A DNA stretch of 32,071 bases, taken from positions 1 to 32,071 of the forward strand of contig NZ_JABFFR010000045.1 in NCBI RefSeq assembly GCF_013423485.1, written 5' to 3'. A model generated the notes under the pieces. The model searched no databases, was not told the origin of the DNA, and worked only from the letters and a program-made list of their open reading frames with translations. This DNA is from Azospirillum oleiclasticum. GTDB taxonomy: Bacteria; Pseudomonadota; Alphaproteobacteria; Azospirillales; Azospirillaceae. Shown here one piece after another: positions 22,546 through 29,419 of the stretch (position 1 is the first letter of the stretch; every line of letters starts with the position of its first letter). A program made the position numbers and the translations under genes.

Positions 22546-22788
22546 ATGCCCACGGTCAACATCGCCGACGCCAAGGCCCACCTCAGCGAGTTGGTGGCAC
22601 AGGCGGCAGAGGGGGAGCCGGTGTGCATCACCCGCCATGGCAAGCCGGTCGCCACGCTGACGGCGGTTCGTGCACCGCGCCGCCCGATCTCCCTGGCGTC
22701 GCTCCAGGCGTTGACCGACTCCATGCCCATGCAGAACGAATCCGCCGGGGATTTCGTCCGCGCCATGCGCGATGGCGACCGCTATTGA
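22546..22788 (+). CDS. Phd/YefM-family antitoxin
   Basis: The 80-residue antitoxin begins PTVNIADAKAHLSELVAQAAEGEPVCITRHGKPVATL, the standard Phd/YefM DNA-binding fold. Its C-terminal tail (about 45-80, ending SAGDFVRAMRDGDRY) would wrap the toxin. AGGAG ends only 2 nt before an ATG at 22540 but 8 nt before the ATG at 22546, so 22546 is chosen. It should neutralise the PIN toxin encoded next and repress the operon at the palindrome just upstream. Its stop overlaps the toxin start. Confidence 0.93.
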   Translation: MPTVNIADAKAHLSELVAQAAEGEPVCITRHGKPVATLTAVRAPRRPISLASLQALTDSMPMQNESAGDFVRAMRDGDRY

Positions 22789-23210
22789 CGGTGTATCTCG
22801 ACACTTCCGTCCTGGTGAGCGCCCTGACCAACGAGGTTGCGACAGAGCGTGTTCAGCGCTGGCTCGCCGAGCAGGACCCGGAGGATCTGACGATCAGCGA
22901 TTGGGTGGTCACGGAGGTTTCGTCCGCCCTGTCGATCAAAATCCGAACCGGCCAGATCGGGATGGAGCACCGGGCGGCGGCGTTGTCGCATTTCACCCGG
23001 CTGTGCGCCCTGTCATTCACCATACTTCCCGTGGCCGCGGCTCATTTCCGGACTGCGGCCCGCCTCGCCGACCAGCATGCCCTGTCGCTCCGGGCTGGCG
23101 ACGCCCTGCATCTCGCGATTGCCGGAGATGCGGGCGCAACCCTCTGCACGCTGGATCGCCGGCTCGCCGACGCGGGTACGGCGGTGGGTGTGATCGCACG
23201 GCTGCTCTAG
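22785..23210 (+). CDS. vapC: VapC-type PIN-domain ribonuclease toxin
   Basis: The 141-residue PIN-domain protein keeps the acidic active site: Asp6 (VYLDTSVLV), Glu44 (WVVTEVSSAL), Asp106 (LRAGDALHLAIA) and Asp124 (TLDRRLADA). VapC proteins are Mg2+-dependent endoribonucleases, often cutting tRNA or rRNA. The TTG at 22785 overlaps the antitoxin stop (TTGA), giving translational coupling; a GTG at 22791 (139 residues) is the alternative. It is the second gene of the operon and about 135 bp upstream of putA. All catalytic positions are intact, so the module is probably active. Confidence 0.93.
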   Translation: MTVYLDTSVLVSALTNEVATERVQRWLAEQDPEDLTISDWVVTEVSSALSIKIRTGQIGMEHRAAALSHFTRLCALSFTILPVAAAHFRTAARLADQHALSLRAGDALHLAIAGDAGATLCTLDRRLADAGTAVGVIARLL

Positions 23211-23263
23211 CATCACCCTTGTCCCCACCCCTTGACCCTCGGTGTCACCTCCCGTACATGATG

Positions 23264-23307
23264 GGTTGCGCCCACGATCCGGCGGCGGTTGCGCCGTTCC
23301 GATCCGG
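23264..23307 (+). promoter_or_regulatory. Repeated GTTGCG boxes upstream of putA, candidate PutA operators
   Basis: GGTTGCGCC occurs at 23264-23272 and 23287-23295, each followed by GATCCGG (23276-23282 and 23301-23307). The core GTTGCG differs by one base from GTTGCA, the operator hexamer known for autoregulatory E. coli PutA. The boxes are 23 bp apart, about two helical turns, and end 39 bp before the putA start codon. Confidence 0.55.
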
Positions 23308-23345
23308 GGTGCCACCACACGACATGGCGCACACGGGGCAGGGCG

Positions 23346-26300
23346 ATGGGCAGCACGACGATCGGGGTCAAGGTCGATGATCTTCTGCGGGACCGGCTGA
23401 AGGCCGCGGCCGAGCGCACCGGGCGGTCGCCGCACTGGCTGATCAAGCAATCCATCCTCGCTACGCTGGAGCGGGTGGAGCGGGGCGAGCCGGTGGACGG
23501 GCTGTTCACCGACCAGCGGCCCGCCGAGGAACCCGCCGCCGAGGAAGCGGCCGAACCCACCGCGGCCCCGCAGCCCTTCCTGGAGTTCGCGCAGACCGTC
23601 CAGCCGCAGAGCGTGCTGCGCGCCAAGATCACCGCCGCCTACCGCCGGCCGGAGCCGGAATGCCTGCCCTTCCTGATCGCGGAGGCCACGCTGCCCGCCC
23701 CCGTCCGCGCCCAGGCGCAGGAGGTCGCGCGCCGGCTGGCGGAATCCTTGCGCGGCAAGGCGCGCGGCGGCGGGGTGGAGGGGCTGATCCACGAATATTC
23801 GCTGTCCAGCCAGGAGGGCGTCGCCCTCATGTGCCTCGCCGAGGCGCTGCTGCGCATCCCCGACCGCGCCACCCGCGACGCGCTGATCCGCGACAAGATC
23901 GGCGTCGGCGACTGGGAATCGCACATCGGCCACAGCCCGTCGCTGTTCGTGAACGCCGCCACCTGGGGGCTGGTGGTCACCGGTCGGCTGACCGGCACCT
24001 CAAGCGCGCAGGGCCTGTCGGCGGCGCTGACCAAGCTGATCGGCCGCGGCGGTGAACCGCTGATCCGCAAGGGCGTGGACATCGCCATGCGGATGATGGG
24101 CGAGCAGTTCGTCACCGGCCAGACCATCGCCGAGGCGCTCGCCAACAGCCGCAAGATGGAGGCCAAGGGCTTCCGCTACTCCTACGACATGCTGGGGGAG
24201 GCCGCCGTCACCGCGCGGGACGCGGAGCGCTACTACGCCGACTATGAGCAGGCCATCCACGCCATCGGCCGTGCCGCCGGGCGCCGCGGCATCTACGAGG
24301 GGCCGGGCATCTCTGTGAAGCTGTCGGCCCTGCACCCGCGCTATTCCCGCGCGCAGGCCGACCGGGTGATGGCGGAACTGCTGCCACGGCTGACCGCGCT
24401 CACCCTGCTGGCGCGGCGCTACGACATCGGCCTCAACATCGACGCGGAGGAGGCCGACCGGCTGGAGCTGTCGCTGGACCTGCTGGAGCGGCTGTGCTTC
24501 CACCCCGAGCTGGCCGGCTGGAACGGCATCGGCTTCGTGGTCCAGGCCTACCAGAAGCGCGCCCCCTTCGTGCTCGATTTCGTCATCGACCTCGCCCGGC
24601 GCAGCGGCCATCGGCTGATGCTGCGGCTGGTCAAGGGAGCCTATTGGGACAGCGAGATCAAGCGCGCCCAGGTCGACGGGCTGGAGGGCTTCCCGGTCTT
24701 CACCCGCAAGGTCCACACCGACGTGTCCTACATCGCCTGCGCCCGCAAGCTGCTGGCCGCACCCGATGCCGTCTACCCGCAGTTCGCCACCCACAACGCC
24801 CACACCACGGCCACCATCCACGCCATGGCCGGGCCCAACTATTACGCCGGCCAGTACGAGTTCCAGTGCCTGCACGGCATGGGCGAGCCGCTGTACGAGG
24901 AGGTGGTGGACCGCGACGGCCTGAACCGCCCCTGCCGCATCTACGCCCCCGTCGGCACGCACGAGGCGCTGCTGGCCTACCTCGTGCGCCGGCTGCTGGA
25001 GAACGGGGCCAACACCTCCTTCGTCAACCGCGTCGCCGACGCCGACGTGCCGATCGAGGCGCTGATCGCCGATCCGGTCGAGCAGGCCACGGCGATCCAA
25101 CCCCTGGGCTCCCCGCACCCGAAGCTGGCGCTGCCGCGCCGGATGTTCGGGGAGGAGCGGGAGAACTCGGCCGGCCTCGACCTCTCCAACGAACAGCGCC
25201 TCGCGTCCCTGTCGGCCGCCCTGCTGGCGGGCGCCGAGCATCCCTGGCGCGCCGTGCCGCTGCTGGCCGACGGTCCGCGCGACGGTGTGGCCCGCGCGGT
25301 GCGCAACCCGGCCGACCACCGCGACACGGTGGGCAGCGTGATCGAGGCGGACGCGGAAATGGTGGCCGCCGCCTTCACCCAGGCGGTCACCGCCGGCGCG
25401 GCGTGGCAGGCGACCCCGGCGGCCGACCGCGCCGCCTGCCTGCTGCGCGCCGCCGACCTGATGGAGCGGCGCATGCCCGTGCTGCTCGGCCTGATCGTGC
25501 GGGAGGCGGGCAAGTCCCTGCCCAACGCTGTCGCCGAGGTGCGGGAGGCGGTGGACTTCCTGCGCTACTACGGCACGGCGGTGAAGCGCGGCTTCTCCAA
25601 CGACACGCACCGGCCGCTGGGTCCGGTGGTGTGCATCAGCCCGTGGAACTTCCCCATGGCGATCTTCACGGGCCAGGTGGCGGCGGCGCTGGCCGCCGGC
25701 AACCCGGTGCTGGCGAAGCCGGCGGAGGAGACGCCGCTGATCGCGGCGGAGGCGGTGCGCCTGCTGCACGAGGCCGGCGTGCCCCACGCGGCGCTGCAAT
25801 TCCTGCCCGGCGATGGTTCGGTGGGTGCGGCCCTGGTGGCGGACGCCCGCGTGCGCGGCGTGATGTTCACCGGCTCCACCGAGGTCGCCCGCCTGATCCA
25901 GCGCCAGCTCGCCGGCACGCTGGACGCGCAGGGCCGTCCGATCCCGCTGATCGCCGAGACCGGTGGTCAGAACGCGCTCATCGTCGACAGCTCCGCCCTG
26001 CCGGAGCAGGTGGTGGGCGACGTGATCGCGTCCGCCTTCGACAGCGCGGGCCAGCGCTGTTCGGCCTTGCGCGTGCTGTGCGTGCAGGAGGAGGCGGCCG
26101 ACCGCGTGCTGACCATGCTGCGCGGCGCGCTGGCGGAGCTGTCGGTCGGCAACCCCGACCGGCTGTCCACCGACGTCGGCCCCGTCATCACCGCGGAGGC
26201 GCAGCGCATCATCACGGATCACATCAAGGCGATGCGGGCCAAGGGCCACCGGGTGGAATCGCTGGAGCTTCCCCCCGCCACCCGCGCCGGCACCTTCGTC

Positions 26301-27236
26301 GCGCCCACCGTGATCGAGATCGACGGCCTGTCCGACCTGACGCGGGAGGTGTTCGGCCCGGTCCTGCACGTGCTGCGCTTCCGCCGCGACGAACTGGACG
26401 AGCTGGTGGACAGCATCAACGCCACCGGCTACGGCCTGACCTTCGGCGTGCACAGCCGCATCGACGAGACCATCGCGCGGGTGGCGGAGCGGATCGCCGC
26501 CGGCAACGTCTACGTCAACCGCAACCTGATCGGCGCCGTGGTGGGGGTGCAGCCCTTCGGCGGCGGCGGCCTGTCCGGCACCGGGCCCAAAGCCGGCGGC
26601 CCACTCTACCTGCTGCGGCTCCTGTCGGCCCGCCCGCCGGTCGATCCCGACCTGCGCACCCAGCCCGAACGCCGCCCGGCCCAGGCCGCCATCTTCCGCG
26701 ACTGGCTGGCCGCCCGCGGCCACAAGGCGGAAGCCGGGCGCTGCGCCGCCTGGATGGGCCGCTCCCCCGCCGGCACGGTGCTGACGCTGCCCGGCCCGGT
26801 CGGCGAGCGCAACCTCTACGCCTTGCACCCGCGCGGCACCGTGCTGTGCCTGCCGCAGACGGAGACCGGCCTGTGCCTGCAACTCGGCGCCGCCTTCGCC
26901 ACCGGCAACCACGCCCTGGTCCAGGCCGCCCCGGCCCTGACCGCCATCCTGCGCGAGCTGCCCGCGACCTTGCGCGAGCGGGTGGCGGTGACCGAGGACT
27001 GGCCCGCCGCCCGCTTCGACACCGTCCTGTTCGAGGGCGAGAGCGACGCGCTGCGCGCCGTCAACCAGACCCTCGCCGACCGCGACGGCCCCCTCCTCTC
27101 GGTCCAGGGCGCCGCCCCCGACGCGCTCACCGCCGGGACCGAGGATTACGCGCTCGCCTGGCTGGTCGAGGAACGCGCCATCAGCACCAACACCGCCGCG
27201 GCGGGGGGGAATGCGAGTCTGATGACGATCGGGTAG
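23346..27236 (+). CDS. putA: Trifunctional proline utilisation protein PutA (repressor, proline dehydrogenase, P5C dehydrogenase)
   Basis: The 1296-residue protein oxidises proline to glutamate in two steps and, when not membrane-bound, represses put genes. Residues 1-50 form a ribbon-helix-helix DNA-binding domain (GVKVDDLLRDRLKAAAERTGRSPHWLIKQ). The FAD proline dehydrogenase barrel spans about 190-560, with RLVKGAYWDSEI (427-438, Lys430). The aldehyde dehydrogenase domain spans about 615-1090 with ISPWNFP near 765, Glu871 (AETGGQN) and catalytic Cys905 (GQRCSALRVL). A C-terminal ALDH-like domain (about 1100-1296) ends with the conserved NASLMTIG, as in long PutAs. Length matches E. coli PutA (1320). 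The ATG at 23346 follows GGGGCAGGG; upstream in-frame codons would translate the operator region. Confidence 0.97.
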   Translation: MGSTTIGVKVDDLLRDRLKAAAERTGRSPHWLIKQSILATLERVERGEPVDGLFTDQRPAEEPAAEEAAEPTAAPQPFLEFAQTVQPQSVLRAKITAAYRRPEPECLPFLIAEATLPAPVRAQAQEVARRLAESLRGKARGGGVEGLIHEYSLSSQEGVALMCLAEALLRIPDRATRDALIRDKIGVGDWESHIGHSPSLFVNAATWGLVVTGRLTGTSSAQGLSAALTKLIGRGGEPLIRKGVDIAMRMMGEQFVTGQTIAEALANSRKMEAKGFRYSYDMLGEAAVTARDAERYYADYEQAIHAIGRAAGRRGIYEGPGISVKLSALHPRYSRAQADRVMAELLPRLTALTLLARRYDIGLNIDAEEADRLELSLDLLERLCFHPELAGWNGIGFVVQAYQKRAPFVLDFVIDLARRSGHRLMLRLVKGAYWDSEIKRAQVDGLEGFPVFTRKVHTDVSYIACARKLLAAPDAVYPQFATHNAHTTATIHAMAGPNYYAGQYEFQCLHGMGEPLYEEVVDRDGLNRPCRIYAPVGTHEALLAYLVRRLLENGANTSFVNRVADADVPIEALIADPVEQATAIQPLGSPHPKLALPRRMFGEERENSAGLDLSNEQRLASLSAALLAGAEHPWRAVPLLADGPRDGVARAVRNPADHRDTVGSVIEADAEMVAAAFTQAVTAGAAWQATPAADRAACLLRAADLMERRMPVLLGLIVREAGKSLPNAVAEVREAVDFLRYYGTAVKRGFSNDTHRPLGPVVCISPWNFPMAIFTGQVAAALAAGNPVLAKPAEETPLIAAEAVRLLHEAGVPHAALQFLPGDGSVGAALVADARVRGVMFTGSTEVARLIQRQLAGTLDAQGRPIPLIAETGGQNALIVDSSALPEQVVGDVIASAFDSAGQRCSALRVLCVQEEAADRVLTMLRGALAELSVGNPDRLSTDVGPVITAEAQRIITDHIKAMRAKGHRVESLELPPATRAGTFVAPTVIEIDGLSDLTREVFGPVLHVLRFRRDELDELVDSINATGYGLTFGVHSRIDETIARVAERIAAGNVYVNRNLIGAVVGVQPFGGGGLSGTGPKAGGPLYLLRLLSARPPVDPDLRTQPERRPAQAAIFRDWLAARGHKAEAGRCAAWMGRSPAGTVLTLPGPVGERNLYALHPRGTVLCLPQTETGLCLQLGAAFATGNHALVQAAPALTAILRELPATLRERVAVTEDWPAARFDTVLFEGESDALRAVNQTLADRDGPLLSVQGAAPDALTAGTEDYALAWLVEERAISTNTAAAGGNASLMTIG

Positions 27237-27284
27237 GGGGAGGCGGCGCACATTTCCCCCGAGCCGGGCAGGGGCAACTCGGCG

Positions 27285-27300
27285 GGGCTTGGGAAAGCCC
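27285..27300 (+). terminator. Weak stem-loop after putA
   Basis: GGGCTT (27285-27290) and AAGCCC (27295-27300) flank GGGA, 48 bp after the putA stop. There is no T-run, so it is at best a weak terminator. A 7-bp inverted pair (TCCATAA 27314-27320, TTATGGA 27336-27342) follows at the edge of the AT-richer island. Confidence 0.3.
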
Positions 27301-27376
27301 TGTGATCCCGCGGTCCATAACCGCGAGGCCGACGCTTATGGATGCCGGGTAAGGAACCCCGGGATAATGTCATCCC

Positions 27377-28297
27377 TCACACTCTAAAAAAGAAGCTCAG
27401 CAGAAAGCACCACACAGACTGTTGGCATGCGGAGACGTGATTGCCCGCGACCGAATCATCGGGGGCTTTTATTTCCCCTTCATCTGCTTGCGGGCGTCCC
27501 CGGCGGAAATCGTCCCGGTTCGTTTCACCCCCCAAGGTCCAATCTCGATCACCTGCATCGGTGGAGGAGTGGGTTTGGTCTTGAAGCCGGCGGGCGATGT
27601 TTTCCCCACCCGACTCGCTTGGGTGGCGTAGAACTTTGTTTTCGCGATCTTCGATATGTGCAGCTTGTTCGCTGACGGATCCTCCTTGGTCATGTGGTCC
27701 TCCTGATTGCCTTTCCAGAACTACGATGGTGCCAACAAGCAGCAAAGCTACTATGACGGCGATCACCAGGATAGAAAACATTTTCGCACGCATGTCGGCA
27801 CGCGACAGATTGATTCCCCTCACATTTTCCGCATATGTGGCGAGTTGGGCGGTATAAGCCTGTCGTATATCCAGGATTACCGTGTCGTATCCGGAGGTGT
27901 CATCGAAACTGGAAGTTGATTCGTGATATTGGACCAATTCTCGCGCATATTCAATAAGCTCAGACCCCTGCATTGGATGGTATTGTTCTCGCTTCTTGGT
28001 GGCATGAAACAAGAAAAATACCAAGGCGACAAGCAGGGCTGCAAGAATAAAACACAAAATGTATGATGTGATACTCAGATATCCAATTGGAAATGATGCA
28101 AGGGAAGGCTTGACAAAGCCTATCAAGGCCAAAAGCGCGCCAATCGACGTCGCAAAGAATGGCAAACTGCGAACGACGTTCTCCTCCTGATCCAGCTCCC
28201 GCTTCAAACCATCCGCGACAAGCTTTTCAACGTGAGCGAGGACCGGAGATGGCAATTGAACTAATGTTTCTTCGGACCCTGGATCGGTACTCGGCAT
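27377..28297 (-). CDS. Hypothetical three-helix membrane protein in an AT-richer island
   Basis: I do not recognise this family. From the ATG at 28297 the frame gives 306 residues: a soluble helical start (1-42), two closely spaced membrane helices (about 45-62 and 73-98), a cytoplasmic helical block (105-170, ELIEYARELVQYHE, ILDIRQAYTAQLATYAENVR), and a third helix (172-195, MFSILVIAVIVALLLVGTIVVLE). Beyond about residue 198 the polar tail overlaps a small gene in another frame with its own strong ribosome site; the tail (ending FLLSFFFRV) looks non-native. Start 28297 is preferred over 28342 because the likely promoter (28361-28333) lies on top of the latter. Codon use and GC are far lower than in neighbours, suggesting acquisition by transfer. 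Confidence 0.65.
   Translation of the reverse strand: MPSTDPGSEETLVQLPSPVLAHVEKLVADGLKRELDQEENVVRSLPFFATSIGALLALIGFVKPSLASFPIGYLSITSYILCFILAALLVALVFFLFHATKKREQYHPMQGSELIEYARELVQYHESTSSFDDTSGYDTVILDIRQAYTAQLATYAENVRGINLSRADMRAKMFSILVIAVIVALLLVGTIVVLERQSGGPHDQGGSVSEQAAHIEDRENKVLRHPSESGGENIARRLQDQTHSSTDAGDRDWTLGGETNRDDFRRGRPQADEGEIKAPDDSVAGNHVSACQQSVWCFLLSFFFRV
27443..27474 (+). terminator. Rho-independent terminator in putA orientation
   Basis: GCCCGCGA (27443-27450) pairs with TCGGGGGC (27459-27466), with one mismatch, around an 8-nt loop. It is followed by TTTTATTT (27467-27474) on the plus strand. The upstream plus-strand gene is putA, so this probably stops putA read-through into the convergent small gene, whose stop codon (27469-27471) lies inside the T-run. 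Confidence 0.6.
27469..27693 (-). CDS. Small basic hypothetical protein nested over the membrane-protein tail
   Basis: This 74-residue, Lys-rich, Pro-containing soluble protein (starts MTKEDPSANKLHISKIAKTK, ends SAGDARKQMKGK) has no family I recognise. Its ATG at 27693 is preceded by AGGAGGACCAC, among the best ribosome sites in the window, and a stop codon in its own frame lies shortly upstream (TAG), so it is not simply an extension of the membrane protein. It lies in a different frame from the overlapping 306-residue membrane protein, sharing all 225 bp. Its composition looks more like real coding sequence than the overlapping tail does. The two are probably translated from one message. 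A terminator for the opposite strand sits at its stop codon. Confidence 0.55.
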   Translation of the reverse strand: MTKEDPSANKLHISKIAKTKFYATQASRVGKTSPAGFKTKPTPPPMQVIEIGPWGVKRTGTISAGDARKQMKGK

Positions 28298-28332
28298 TTT
28301 TATGTATACCCACCCAATTATGAATAAATCTA

Positions 28333-28361
28333 GAAATAGCATGAAAGCTACGAACCGTCAA
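28333..28361 (-). promoter_or_regulatory. Candidate promoter of the membrane protein gene
   Basis: On the minus strand TTGACG (28361-28356), a 17-bp spacer and TATTTC (28338-28333) give a strong -35 and a weak -10. Transcription would start near 28326, upstream of the ATG at 28297 but after the ATG at 28342. Confidence 0.4.
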
Positions 28362-28554
28362 TCCAGCGGCCGAGCCACGCTTCGCGGCACCTTCTCACAT
28401 GCAATGTCATTGAAAATGCAAATTGGCCTTGCCAGGCGCGACGTATTTTGAACCGCGCATCAATATCAACCGATCTCCCTTTTGATCTATTCGGGGCGAA
28501 GGTCGGTCACTCCGGCCCAAACCCTGCGCCGGCGAGCAAGGCTCGACCGTCCCC
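28362..28554. other. Intergenic stretch without a supported gene
   Basis: This gap between the island's promoter and the GntR gene end shows a transition from AT-richer to GC-rich sequence at about 28490. I see no gene, tRNA or clear attachment-site repeat in it. Confidence 0.5.
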
Positions 28555-29274
28555 CTACCCCCGCGGCCTCTCATACTGCCGGTACAGCCCGTTCGCGCGC
28601 GTCAGGTGGTCCGTCATCGCCCGCGCCGCCTCTTCCGGATCACGCGCGGCGACGGCCTCGAAGATGCGGGTGTGTTCGGCTATCGTGATCTGCTCGGCGC
28701 CCGGGGCGCGCAGCAGGTCCACGTAATAGGCGGCGAGCCAGTCGAACATGGCCTGGCTGACGGCGACGTAGATGGGGTTGCCGGAGATGGCGGCGATCTC
28801 GCGGTGGAAGGCCATGTCGCAGGCGAGGAAGCGCGACAGATCCTCCAGGCTCTCGCGGTGCTCCCGGAGGCGGCGTTCGAGACGGGCGATGTCGGCGTCG
28901 GTGGCGTGCTCGGCGGCCATGCGCACCATGCCGCTCTCGAAGAAGGTGCGGGCGTCCTTCAGGTGCTCCAGGTTCTCCGGCGCGGTCGCCAGGAAATGCT
29001 TGGCGGTGCCGCCGACCTGTTCGATGATCGTGGCGGCGGTCACCGGCGTCACCCGCGCCCGCTCGCCATGGGTGATGGTGACCATCCCCCGGTGCGCCAG
29101 GGTCTGCATCGCCTCGCGGATAGCCGGGCGGCCGACCTGGAACATCTCCATGAGCTGGCGCTCGGAGGGGAGCTGGCTGCCGGGCGCGTATTCGCCGCTG
29201 GCGATCTTGGACATCAGCCGGTCCAGCACCTCCTGCGAGAGCTTGCGCCGCGGAATCGGGTCGATGACGGTCAT
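28555..29274 (-). CDS. GntR-family regulator, FadR subfamily (NanR-like)
   Basis: The 239-residue regulator has a GntR winged helix-turn-helix (about 10-78: KLSQEVLDRLMSKIASGEYAPGSQLPSERQLMEMFQVGRPAIREAM in consecutive blocks) and a C-terminal all-helical FCD ligand domain (about 100-225) containing the metal-binding-type DMAFHREIAAISGN segment with Asp and His. The start IDPIPRRKLS resembles NanR, the sialic-acid regulator, but ligand specificity cannot be assumed. The ATG at 29274 follows AGGACCCGCT. The neighbouring genes (antiporter upstream, island downstream) are not obvious targets; upstream, CTGGTATGATGATC near 29330 could contribute to an operator. Ligands of FCD regulators are usually small organic or sugar acids. 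Confidence 0.92.
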   Translation of the reverse strand: MTVIDPIPRRKLSQEVLDRLMSKIASGEYAPGSQLPSERQLMEMFQVGRPAIREAMQTLAHRGMVTITHGERARVTPVTAATIIEQVGGTAKHFLATAPENLEHLKDARTFFESGMVRMAAEHATDADIARLERRLREHRESLEDLSRFLACDMAFHREIAAISGNPIYVAVSQAMFDWLAAYYVDLLRAPGAEQITIAEHTRIFEAVAARDPEEAARAMTDHLTRANGLYRQYERPRG

Positions 29275-29419
29275 AGCGGGTCCTGAGGGGGGTGTCTGGC
29301 GGCAGGGCCGGGCGGCCGGTGCCGCGAAACTGGTATGATGATCGCACCGGGGTGCCGAAAGCTCAAGCCGAAAAGGACCGTGCCGCCGACCATCCGCCAC
29401 CCCTGCTACAGCCCCGGCC

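Noticed and set aside
24000..27251. A very long open frame antisense to putA
   Set aside because: It mirrors putA codons (GC-rich third positions leave the opposite strand open), has low-complexity Gly/Arg/His-rich translation and no ribosome site or domain. putA itself is unambiguous.
27314..27342. Possible integration site or tRNA remnant at the island edge (TCCATAA/TTATGGA)
   Set aside because: The pair is inverted, not a direct repeat, no matching copy is seen at the other edge and no tRNA fold could be drawn.
27422..27631. A 69-codon plus-strand frame opposite the small basic protein gene
   Set aside because: It has no ribosome site and crosses the plus-strand terminator stem; the minus-strand frame has a strong AGGAGG site.
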